Part shown: positions 53,336 to 61,016 of the stretch, in pieces
How positions within the stretch are numbered: the first letter of the stretch is position 1
How the letters are laid out: each line of letters opens with the position of its first letter
Source: Dakarella massiliensis
GTDB lineage: Bacteria; Pseudomonadota; Gammaproteobacteria; Burkholderiales; Burkholderiaceae_F
Direction: 5' to 3'
DNA length: 64,000 bases
NCBI RefSeq assembly: GCF_001182045.1
Contig: NZ_CVTY01000007.1
Span: 248,001 to 312,000 of the forward strand
Notes under the pieces: model-generated
What the model was told of the DNA's origin: nothing
Databases searched by the model: none
Seen by the model: only the letters and a program-made list of their open reading frames with translations
Position numbers and translations under genes: made by a program

Positions 53336-55204
53336 ATAGTTCTATATTGACTTAAACGTCATGGGAGGTTTAGGCAGGTTTAAAAGCTCAAGCATGTCTT
53401 GGGCTTTTTTCGTCAGAGGCTCCACAACCCATGTAGCTCTCGTTGGTGCCCTCACCGCTCTGATCCTCTTCAATGCGGCCAGTAACTTTTCCACCGAGTT
53501 ATCGGGGAGTTTTAATTCCTGAGTTTCTCTTTTTTTAGCCTGCACTGTTATAGCCATCCTCAGAGACTGAGCGATTATGTGTACCATCAATTTGCCCATG
53601 TAAGAGGTTTGGGTTGCCTGCAGTCGGTCTCCTCCGTTAAGGACTTTAAACTGTCGGAAAGCCACCTCAACGATATTCCTGCGCCTGTAAATTCTTAGAG
53701 CCTCGATCGGATCTTCGAGCCAGTCGCTGCGGATAACAAAGCAGCCGGCAGTGCGTTCCCAGAGTCTGAGAGCCTCGAGGTTTTTCTCCCATATTTTCCT
53801 TTCCTTGCCGTCTTGCTCTTCTTTGCACTCAGTTATGAAGCGGGCAGCGAAGTTCCAGTCATCTCGATCTACGACTTTTCCATCGCGTTTTTTATCTAAG
53901 ACCTTATCTATTTTCTTTAGTAGCTGCTTCTGCTGAGAGAGCGCAATTTCCGGGAACCGATACAGATGCACGAAGCAGTCACGATTTACTGAGCCGGCCT
54001 CTGTGTTTTGCTTCCAGTCTTCTTTTATGGTTCGGCAATAAACTTCATACTCACTGTTGTAAAAAGCGAGGTCGCAAAGTGCTTCACGGAACTTTGTAAA
54101 TTTATCTTTTAAACCCTTTTCCACGATAGGAACGCCGGCGACGAAGCTGACATCGGTATTAAAAAGATTCTGAAGATTCATTAGGGAAGAGTAACCCCGG
54201 TCGGTCACCAGGACTGTCTCGTCAAGATCAAAGCCGTAGCTTTTCATCTGAGCCAGGATGGATTTGTAGACCGACTTATCGGTTATCGAGCCTTCGTCTT
54301 CTCTGGCATAGCAGACGTCTCCGTTCAAGAAATCCACGGCAAGCGTAAGGTTTATCTGTTTGAGTTCAGGATTCTGTTTGGCGTGCCCGTAAGCCGCATC
54401 CTCGATTGTCATAGAGAAGGTACTTATTGCCGTGGAGTCCAGCGCCATATACATCTTTTGCAGAGTTGAAGGCGGCATGGCCGAGCCCTGCTTCTGAGCC
54501 TTTTGTTTTATTTCCTCAAGCCATTTCTGATAATTCTGCTTGGATCGGTCAAATCGTAAACGGAAATAATTAACCATGTCCTCATGGTCGACTTGAGCAA
54601 GCAGTTCGCTGATGCGCTGAGAGCTTAAAGGAGCGCTTACAGGAAGCCAGTTGTCGGGAAGCCAGTCTTCATAGCCGTTCATGGCGCCCCCGTCTAAGAG
54701 CTGATAGACGGCCAAAGCCAGAAGGCCGGTTCCTAATTGTTTTCCGAACGCCGCCTGCAGGTTTTGCAGAATTCGGTTCTTGGAGGCGAACTGCCAAAGG
54801 GCCCAGGTGGCAGCGTAAGAAAGGTTGTTTGAAGCCCATGACTGCTCGCGCTGTTGAACTTCTTCTGCAGCATCCTGCTCGGATCTTTCAACGAGGGTAC
54901 GATTTTCAAAGTAAAGCGTCTTGCCTTCATACTCAGGATGATTGGATAAGTACTTTTTGCCCAGTCTAAGTCTTCCGGTTGCTTCATTGAGCGTGCCGAC
55001 ATAAATCCTTTTGGCAATTCTTGACTGTTTCTTCACCGGATCCCACTCATTTCTATAGCCATAAACATAGGTGGAATCTCCTTTTCTGAAGGTGGAGAAA
55101 CGGAAATGGTTGTCTGGTAGAGTTCTTGGTCGAGCCATAATAGTCTTTATCAATATTTATAGACTATAATATCAAGAATTACCCTTAATGTCAATCTCAA
55201 CTAT
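53336..55204 (-). mobile_element. IS1634/IS4-type insertion sequence
   Basis: About 1.87 kb bounded by imperfect inverted repeats. The left end reads ATAGTTCTATATTGACTTAA (53336-53355), and the reverse complement of the right end reads ATAGTTGAGATTGACATTAA (55185-55204). The transposase stop codon lies inside the left repeat, as expected for a compact IS. Base composition is clearly more AT-rich than bamD and dctA. I see no direct target duplication at these limits, so the ends may be off by a few bases or the copy is old. Confidence 0.8.
53342..55138 (-). CDS. Transposase, IS1634/IS4-like DDE family
   Basis: About 598 residues from ATG 55138 (the frame stays open to a TTG at 55153). DDE residues can be placed, numbered from that TTG: D239 in MALDSTAI, D318 in VLVTDRGYSS and E496 in RRNIVEVAFRQFK with the Y(2)R(3)E(6)-like spacing of the IS4 group. 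The long insert between the second Asp and the Glu fits IS1634 members. The frame is intact, so the element may still be active. Confidence 0.88.
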   Translation of the reverse strand: MARPRTLPDNHFRFSTFRKGDSTYVYGYRNEWDPVKKQSRIAKRIYVGTLNEATGRLRLGKKYLSNHPEYEGKTLYFENRTLVERSEQDAAEEVQQREQSWASNNLSYAATWALWQFASKNRILQNLQAAFGKQLGTGLLALAVYQLLDGGAMNGYEDWLPDNWLPVSAPLSSQRISELLAQVDHEDMVNYFRLRFDRSKQNYQKWLEEIKQKAQKQGSAMPPSTLQKMYMALDSTAISTFSMTIEDAAYGHAKQNPELKQINLTLAVDFLNGDVCYAREDEGSITDKSVYKSILAQMKSYGFDLDETVLVTDRGYSSLMNLQNLFNTDVSFVAGVPIVEKGLKDKFTKFREALCDLAFYNSEYEVYCRTIKEDWKQNTEAGSVNRDCFVHLYRFPEIALSQQKQLLKKIDKVLDKKRDGKVVDRDDWNFAARFITECKEEQDGKERKIWEKNLEALRLWERTAGCFVIRSDWLEDPIEALRIYRRRNIVEVAFRQFKVLNGGDRLQATQTSYMGKLMVHIIAQSLRMAITVQAKKRETQELKLPDNSVEKLLAALKRIRAVRAPTRATWVVEPLTKKAQDMLELLNLPKPPMTFKSI

Positions 55205-55233
55205 TTAAATTTACTAGGAATTTTTTCCAGAAT

Positions 55234-55262
55234 GAAAAAATCCCGGAGCTATGTTCCGGGAG
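55234..55262 (-). terminator. Second intrinsic terminator downstream of the symporter
   Basis: On the minus strand TCCCGGA pairs with TCCGGGA across about seven bases, followed by TTTTTT. It insulates the IS from upstream read-through. Confidence 0.8.
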
Positions 55263-55463
55263 TTTGGGCTCAAAGGAACGCGGGGGCTTTTCTTTGCCGC
55301 GGAAGAAGAAAAACCCTTCAGCGCCTCGTCGTGTGCCGTCTTAAATATGGGGTGCGATTGATGGAGGGAAGCGACTTCTCCCGTTCCCCTCCCCTGTGTC
55401 CGAGCCGTTCTGCCAGGCGCCGCCAGATCCCTCTCAGATCCCGCGGCTCCTGTTCTCAGCAGG

Positions 55464-55510
55464 CAAAAGAAAACCTCCGGGAGAAGAGGAATCTTCTTAC
55501 CGGAGGTTTC
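55464..55510 (-). terminator. Intrinsic terminator of the symporter gene
   Basis: On the minus strand AAACCTCCGG pairs with CCGGAGGTTT, then TCTTTT. It lies 50 bases past the stop. Confidence 0.85.
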
Positions 55511-55560
55511 TGAATCCAGCTCGCCCGGAACCGCGTCCCGGGAGATTCTTAAAGACGGCT

Positions 55561-56808
55561 TTATAACTTCTCTTCGTCAGTCAGCGAATCCGTGCCGAAC
55601 TCACCTTCGAGGCGGGAGACAACCAGGGCAGAAGCCGCGTCACCCACGACGTTAATGGAAGTACGGATCATATCGAGAATACGGTCAATACCGGCGATCA
55701 GAGCCACAGCCTCAAGCGGAATGCCGACCTGAGTGAAAACGAGGGTCGTCATAATGAGGCCGGCACCCGGGACGCCAGCCGTACCGATAGCGGCCATCAC
55801 GCCCATCAGAACGATCGTGACCATGTCGGTCATCGACAGGTTCATGCCGAAGATTTCAGCAGCGAACACAGCGCAGACGCCCATGTAAATGGCCGTACCG
55901 TTCATGTTGATCGTGTTGCCGAGCGGAATGGAGAACGAGGCGATCGTCTTCGAAGCACCGAGCTGACGGGAAGCGCGAAGGTTCACAGCGAGAGCAGCGG
56001 CGGACGAGCAGGTCGTGAAGGCGACGAGCCACGGTTCAAAGATGCCCTTCAGGAAGGTCTTGATCGGCATACGGATCACGAACTTCACGAGGAAGCCGTA
56101 AACGATGATGCAGAAGAGAGCCGTCGCGATGAAGGAAGCGAGGATCAGCTTGCCGAGCGGCAGCAGAACCGCGAGACCGTGCTTGGACACCGTGTAGGTG
56201 ATCAAGCCGAACACGCCGATCGGAGCGTAGTACATCACGACGTTCGTGAGGCGGATCATCACGTCGCCCGTCAGCTCAAAGATCTTGAGCAGGGGCTTGC
56301 CGCGTTCGCCAAGGCCGGCGAGGCAGCTGCCGAAGAAGATGGCGAACACGATGATCTGGAGCATGCTGCCCTTAGCCATGGCTTCCATTGGGTTGATCGG
56401 GACGAAGTTGAGGAACGTCTCAACAATGCTCGGGGCCTTCACAACCTTGGCAACCGCGCCAGTCGTGGAAAGATCGAGACCGAGGCCCGGGTTGATCACT
56501 TCAGCAATGCCGAGACCGAAGGCCACAGCGATAGCGGTCGTGATCATGTAGCAGAGAAGAACCTTCACAGCTACGCGGCCGAGCTTGGAAATATCGGTAA
56601 TACCAGCGGCGCCGGCGACGAGGGTCGCGAAGACGAGCGGTACCACCACCATTCGGATCAGTCGAATAAACAGGTCGCCAAACGGCTTGAACCAAGTGGT
56701 GCCAACGTCAGCCGAAACAAACGCGCCCACGACGACGCCGAGCACGAGGCCGACGCACATCTGGACCGGCAGACTTAGCAGCCAGCTCTTTTTCTTCTTT
56801 TCTGCCAT
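55561..56808 (-). CDS. Dicarboxylate/amino-acid:cation symporter (DctA/GltP family)
   Basis: DAACS-family inner-membrane symporter for C4-dicarboxylates, glutamate or aspartate. ATG 56808 (MAEKKKKSW) follows GGGAGG. Family signatures: FIRLIRMVVVPLVFATLV, TTCSSAAALAVNL (the Ser-rich hairpin), PLGNTINMNGTAIYMG, and GVPGAGLIMTTLVF; late DRILDMIRTSINVVGDA supplies the Asp and Arg that contact the substrate. The Arg-Thr in RTSINV is compatible with acidic substrates. 415 residues. It is divergent from the M16 protease, with an FNR-like dyad between. Confidence 0.93.
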   Translation of the reverse strand: MAEKKKKSWLLSLPVQMCVGLVLGVVVGAFVSADVGTTWFKPFGDLFIRLIRMVVVPLVFATLVAGAAGITDISKLGRVAVKVLLCYMITTAIAVAFGLGIAEVINPGLGLDLSTTGAVAKVVKAPSIVETFLNFVPINPMEAMAKGSMLQIIVFAIFFGSCLAGLGERGKPLLKIFELTGDVMIRLTNVVMYYAPIGVFGLITYTVSKHGLAVLLPLGKLILASFIATALFCIIVYGFLVKFVIRMPIKTFLKGIFEPWLVAFTTCSSAAALAVNLRASRQLGASKTIASFSIPLGNTINMNGTAIYMGVCAVFAAEIFGMNLSMTDMVTIVLMGVMAAIGTAGVPGAGLIMTTLVFTQVGIPLEAVALIAGIDRILDMIRTSINVVGDAASALVVSRLEGEFGTDSLTDEEKL

Positions 56809-57440
56809 ACATCCTCCCACATACCGGCGGATTGCCCGCCGTCATTAGTTTGTGTCCTATCCCGATCTCCCCCGGAAAAACTACCTCTGAAGGGAAAAAC
56901 ATGACCTTCGAACGGATAGGACTTATTTTCAGATTCTCCGTCAATATTACACTTTGAAGAAAATCTGCAAAATAATGTTTCTGAATTCTTAGCGTCTAGG
57001 TACTATTTGGTATGCCTTTTACATTCAACAGGTTATAAGGCTGCTTATCTCTTTTTCTCTACGGCATTTACCGTATTCCGCTGACTTCGCAAAAACCGGA
57101 CATATTAAATAAGCTATTGATTATTTTTAATTTAATCGGCGTATTAAGCATAAATCCCTATTCGTGTCACTTTAAATTTGACACAAGTCAAGACAAAAAC
57201 AGTTGAAAAACAATGAATCCCCTGTTTTCGGGGCTCTCAGTGGGTCATTCCGCGCGGATGCCCGGACGGCGGGATCTGGCGCATGGTCATCTTCCGGTCA
57301 TTTTTGTTCACGATTGTCACGCTCCGTAAAACGGTTTGCCGGCAGTTTTTGTCCTACACTCAAGTGAAAATTGCGTTTCCTCTGAAGAGGCGCCGCAAAG
57401 GCTGTCCCTTCGGGAACTCTTTCCAATAAGGGAATTACGG
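56809..57440. promoter_or_regulatory. Symporter/M16 protease intergenic region with an FNR-like dyad
   Basis: These 630 bases are mostly AT-rich with no gene. TTGAC-ACAA-GTCAA (57178-57191) is a perfect palindrome with FNR/Crp spacing, differing from the FNR consensus by T to C in each arm. It lies 370 bases from the symporter start and 250 from the protease start, so either could be the target. AAGGGAA before 57441 is the protease ribosome site. Confidence 0.5.
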
Positions 57441-60383
57441 ATGAAATACCGTCTGATCTTCCTCGCCGTGGCATCCGCGTCGCTCGCGCTTTCGGGCGCC
57501 TCTGCCTATGCCGCTCTCCCCGCAGTGAACACTGCGGTTTCCGCTCCCGCGTCACACAGCGCGGGGTCTGAATTCTCCTGGTACAAGGCAGCTTTCCCCT
57601 GGGATCACTCCGACCTGAAGCCGGACCCCGCGATGACGTACGGTGTCCTCCCGAACGGTGTCCGCTACGTGATCCTGCCGCATCAGACGCCGAAAGGCCG
57701 TGTGTCACTCTACCTCGACGTTCAGGCGGGCTCCTACTTTGAGACTCCGGAGCAGCTCGGCTACGCGCACTATATCGAGCACATGGCGTTTAACGGCACA
57801 AAGCACTTCGCGCCTGGCTCCCTGATTCCTTTCTTTCAGAAGAACGGCATGAGTTTCGGGGGAGACACGAACGCGTCGACAGATCCCGTGGAAACGATCT
57901 ACACGCTGGATCTCTCGTCCGGGTCATCCGATCAGCTGCAGAAAGGTCTTTCGATCCTTCGCGACTACGCAGACGGCCAGCTCTTCATTCCGAACGAGGT
58001 GAAGGAAGAGATGGGAATCATCCTCTCTGAAAAGCGGGCCCGGGATTCTGAATCCCAGCAGGCTGAGGACGCGTTCCGGAACTGGTTCTACCGCGGAAGC
58101 AAATTCACGGACGCGACAATCGGAAAAACAGAAACCATCAAGGCCGCGAATTCTGACAATCTCCGCCCGTTCTACGACACCTGGTACCGCTCGGACCGCA
58201 TGGTCGTGATCGCGGTGGGTGACGTGAACCCGGAGAAAACCAAGGCCGAGATTGAGGCAGCGTTCGGTTCCATGAAGAAAGCCACCGCGTCGGACCCCGG
58301 CGCCGTGATCCCGTCGCTTGGGAACCCGACCGCATCTGGCGTCCGCGCCTGGGTGAGCACCCGGAAGGAATCCACCACCCGGATCATGGTCTATGTCATG
58401 CATCCACGCCGCCACGAATCGCCCTCCCGCGCGGCATCCGAACAGGATGTGGCAGACGGAATCGCCTCCTCCATCTTTGAGCGGCGTCTCCAGCAGCGTG
58501 AGGAGAAGTCTCCCGGCATCTGGCGCGGCGCGGGGTTCAGTTCCGATATCCGGAGCAGCCTGACCCCGGAAGCCGTCATGGTCGCGGTAACGTCGAACGA
58601 CGGTTGGAAAAAAGCCCTGACGGGGCTTGAAGAAGAATCCGCCTCGGCGATCAAGTACGGCTTCACGAAGGAAGAACTCGATCTCGCGCTGAAGCGCTAC
58701 GAAGAGAAGCTCCGCGCCGCGGTGCAGAACTATAACGGCTATCAGAACTCCGATATCGCGGGGGCGATCGCCTGGGCCATCAATTCGGATCAGGTGGTGA
58801 CGAGCCCCGAGCAGGATCTCGAGTTATTCAACTCTATTAAGAAGGACATCACGCTGGAGCGCGTCAACGCCGCTTTCCGTGACGCGTTTAAGCCCGGAAA
58901 CCGCACGATTCAGCTTTCAGGCGGCGCGAAAGCGACGACCGCTGAAGTGGTCAAAGTCTGGGAGGATGCAGCGTCTCAGCCCGTGAAGCCGCTCGCCGAG
59001 CAGTTGACCGTGAAGTTCCCCTACCTCACCCTCCCCGCGATGCCGACGGGGGCCGAGGCCGCCGCCTGGGAGCCGATCCTCTCCGGCAAGGCCTTCCACA
59101 CCCGGGTTGCGGCGAAGGACCTGAATCTTCAGATTGAGGAAGCGACGCTTCCGAACGGGATCCATCTCTACCTGCAGCCGCTCACGATGGAAAAGGGCAC
59201 CGTGCAGGCAAGCCTCATTTTCGGCTCCGGCACGCAGACCTACGAGGATATCGACGCCTGGAAACCGAAACTCGCTCAGTCCGTTCTTCAGCAGCATGGC
59301 GTCGGGAAACTCACTCAGACGCAGACCGCGGATACCCTCGGAACGAAGGGGATCGCGGTCGCTGAAAGCTATTCGCCTGACCACTTCTCGATCAGCGGCA
59401 CCGCCCAGAAGGGCGACCTGAAGACGATGCTTGAGGCGCTCTGGACCCAGTACCAGCAGCCGACCGTGGACGCCGCGGATCTTACGCGGGTGAAAGAGTC
59501 GCTCGCCCAGAGCCGCCACCTGCTCTACGAAACCACCGCGGGCGCCGCGAGCTGGATGCCGCTCGCCTGGTTCACGGGAGATCTCGAACGCGTGAGACCG
59601 CTGTCGCCCACGAATCTCGACCGCTACACGCTTCCGACCGTGCGCGAAGTGATTGCTGCCTCCCGCACCGTCTCTCCGATCGCGATTGTGATTTCGGGTG
59701 ACTTTGATAAAAAGGCCGCGGTGGACGCCGTGGCGCAGCTCTTCAACGCTGAGAAGACGGGCGCCGAATCCGGCGTCAAGCGTGAGTCGCCGCTCAGCTT
59801 CCCCTCAGGCCGCGAAAACCGTGTCGTGATCGCGGACACCGCGCCGAAAGCGTTCCTGAACGAGGCGTGGCGTCTCCCGAACACCGACGGGGCCGACCGG
59901 AAGACCGTGATGACGTACCGCATGGCGGCTTCGATCCTTTCCGATAAGCTCCGTGAGATGATCCGTGAGAAACTCGGCGCGGCCTACAGCCCGTGGAGCT
60001 TCTACTATCAGTCTCCGCGGAACGACGGCTTCGGCTTTATCTGGACCTCGGTGCAGACATCCCCGGACCAGCTCGCGCTCGTCCGCAAAACGCTCGGCCA
60101 GGTGATGGGAGACCTTGCCTCCAAAGGCGTCACGGAGGATGAGCTCGAGAAACTGAAGAAACCGATGATCACGGCGCTTCAGACGCAGCGGAAACTGAAC
60201 GTCCGGTGGGAAGCGCTTCTCAGGCTTGAAGTGACCGAGAAGCAGCCCTGGATCAAGTGGAATGAAGAGGATATTCCGGCGCTGCAGGCGGTAACCGCGG
60301 ATGATGTCACCGCCGCCCTCAGGCTCGCCTTCAAGAGCCAGCCCGCGATTCACATCATCACGACGGAAGATAAGACGGAATAA
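57441..60383 (+). CDS. Secreted M16-family zinc protease (pitrilysin/PqqL-like)
   Basis: Periplasmic metallopeptidase of about 980 residues. ATG 57441 gives signal peptide MKYRLIFLAVASASLALSGA to AYA|A. The first half has the inverted zinc motif H110-Y-I-E113-H114 with downstream ETIYTLDLSS. A second M16-like domain follows in the C-terminal half (ANGIHLYLQP-like start, LREMIREKLGAAYSP, which holds the R/Y pair). Two tandem halves form the clamshell that degrades small peptides. Related exported PqqL enzymes process peptides or help iron uptake, but that role is not shown here. Closed by a strong terminator. Confidence 0.93.
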   Translation: MKYRLIFLAVASASLALSGASAYAALPAVNTAVSAPASHSAGSEFSWYKAAFPWDHSDLKPDPAMTYGVLPNGVRYVILPHQTPKGRVSLYLDVQAGSYFETPEQLGYAHYIEHMAFNGTKHFAPGSLIPFFQKNGMSFGGDTNASTDPVETIYTLDLSSGSSDQLQKGLSILRDYADGQLFIPNEVKEEMGIILSEKRARDSESQQAEDAFRNWFYRGSKFTDATIGKTETIKAANSDNLRPFYDTWYRSDRMVVIAVGDVNPEKTKAEIEAAFGSMKKATASDPGAVIPSLGNPTASGVRAWVSTRKESTTRIMVYVMHPRRHESPSRAASEQDVADGIASSIFERRLQQREEKSPGIWRGAGFSSDIRSSLTPEAVMVAVTSNDGWKKALTGLEEESASAIKYGFTKEELDLALKRYEEKLRAAVQNYNGYQNSDIAGAIAWAINSDQVVTSPEQDLELFNSIKKDITLERVNAAFRDAFKPGNRTIQLSGGAKATTAEVVKVWEDAASQPVKPLAEQLTVKFPYLTLPAMPTGAEAAAWEPILSGKAFHTRVAAKDLNLQIEEATLPNGIHLYLQPLTMEKGTVQASLIFGSGTQTYEDIDAWKPKLAQSVLQQHGVGKLTQTQTADTLGTKGIAVAESYSPDHFSISGTAQKGDLKTMLEALWTQYQQPTVDAADLTRVKESLAQSRHLLYETTAGAASWMPLAWFTGDLERVRPLSPTNLDRYTLPTVREVIAASRTVSPIAIVISGDFDKKAAVDAVAQLFNAEKTGAESGVKRESPLSFPSGRENRVVIADTAPKAFLNEAWRLPNTDGADRKTVMTYRMAASILSDKLREMIREKLGAAYSPWSFYYQSPRNDGFGFIWTSVQTSPDQLALVRKTLGQVMGDLASKGVTEDELEKLKKPMITALQTQRKLNVRWEALLRLEVTEKQPWIKWNEEDIPALQAVTADDVTAALRLAFKSQPAIHIITTEDKTE

Positions 60384-60410
60384 ATCCCGGCTCCTCTTCT
60401 GAGTTAAAAA

Positions 60411-60448
60411 CAATGCCCCGGCAGATTGCAGATCTGCCGGGGCATTTT
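60411..60448. terminator. Bidirectional terminator after the M16 protease
   Basis: AATGCCCCGGCAGAT pairs with ATCTGCCGGGGCATT around a short loop, followed by TTTGC. Shared by the convergent DUF3310 gene. Confidence 0.9.
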
Positions 60449-60476
60449 GCTGGATTCGAAAAAACTCAGCCTCTGA

Positions 60477-60911
60477 TCAGGCTTCAGACGCCTTGATCAG
60501 CGTTTCAAGCGCGGTCTTCGCAGCCTCAAGCTCCGGAGCCCAGAATTCAGGCGCGAGCTGCACCGCGGCGACGAGATTCCGGACAAAACGGCCGGCTTCT
60601 TCACCAAAAAGCTGATCCTTCTGATTCGCAAGATCCGTGAGGAAATCGGCGAGCACGGGCTCCAGCCCCTCACTCTTCAGGAATCCGGATTCCGGGTGAT
60701 CGGAGAAATAGTTAAGGTACCAGTGAGCCTTCTGGAGATCCTCCGTCGGACGGCCTTTGAAGCGGCAGCGGAGCACGTACTTCAGGGCGTTTCCCGTCGT
60801 GAAGTCGAAGTGCGAGGTGAGCTCGATCACTTCGCGGCGGTAATGCGCGGCGTAGTGGGAAGGATGGTTCACGGCCTCTTTGGACGCACCGGCGACTTCT
60901 GAAATCGGCAT
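60477..60911 (-). CDS. DUF3310-family protein (phage-type), function unknown
   Basis: 144 residues. VNHPSHYAAHYRREVIELT, then FDFTTGNALKYVLRCRFKG and EDLQKAHWYLNYF, is the DUF3310 pattern (NHP-SHY, GNALKYV.R, EDL.KA.WYL). This domain is common in phage genomes and prophages, sometimes next to DNA-metabolism genes. Here it is an isolated chromosomal gene with a C-terminal helical extension (FLTDLANQKDQLFGEEAG). It precedes nothing on its strand and follows dinG by 105 bases. Domesticated phage gene is the likely origin; the function is not known. Confidence 0.82.
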   Translation of the reverse strand: MPISEVAGASKEAVNHPSHYAAHYRREVIELTSHFDFTTGNALKYVLRCRFKGRPTEDLQKAHWYLNYFSDHPESGFLKSEGLEPVLADFLTDLANQKDQLFGEEAGRFVRNLVAAVQLAPEFWAPELEAAKTALETLIKASEA

Positions 60912-61016
60912 GTTTTTGGGTTCCTTTCGTTTTTATTCTGAGAAAGCTGATCGCCTATCGTAACGCAGAGCGCCGGTTCCGGGCGACGCAGCTCAATATG
61001 AATGGAAGGAAGAAAG

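Larger units (their letters stand above)
55205..55560. other. Region between the IS and the dicarboxylate symporter, no gene
   Basis: Two minus-strand terminators are the only structure. The stretch between them (about 55265-55460) has no credible coding sequence. The short open frame on the plus strand is made of the terminator arms and composition. Confidence 0.6.

Noticed and set aside
52406..55222. TTCCTAGTAAAT occurring before bamD and inverted beyond the IS right end, as a possible duplicated target
   Set aside because: The copies are 2.8 kb apart and in opposite orientation, not at both IS ends; most likely chance.
55232..55513. Small protein gene between the IS and the symporter
   Set aside because: It is made of terminator arms and Arg/Ser-rich filler, with no ribosome site and no resemblance to any family.
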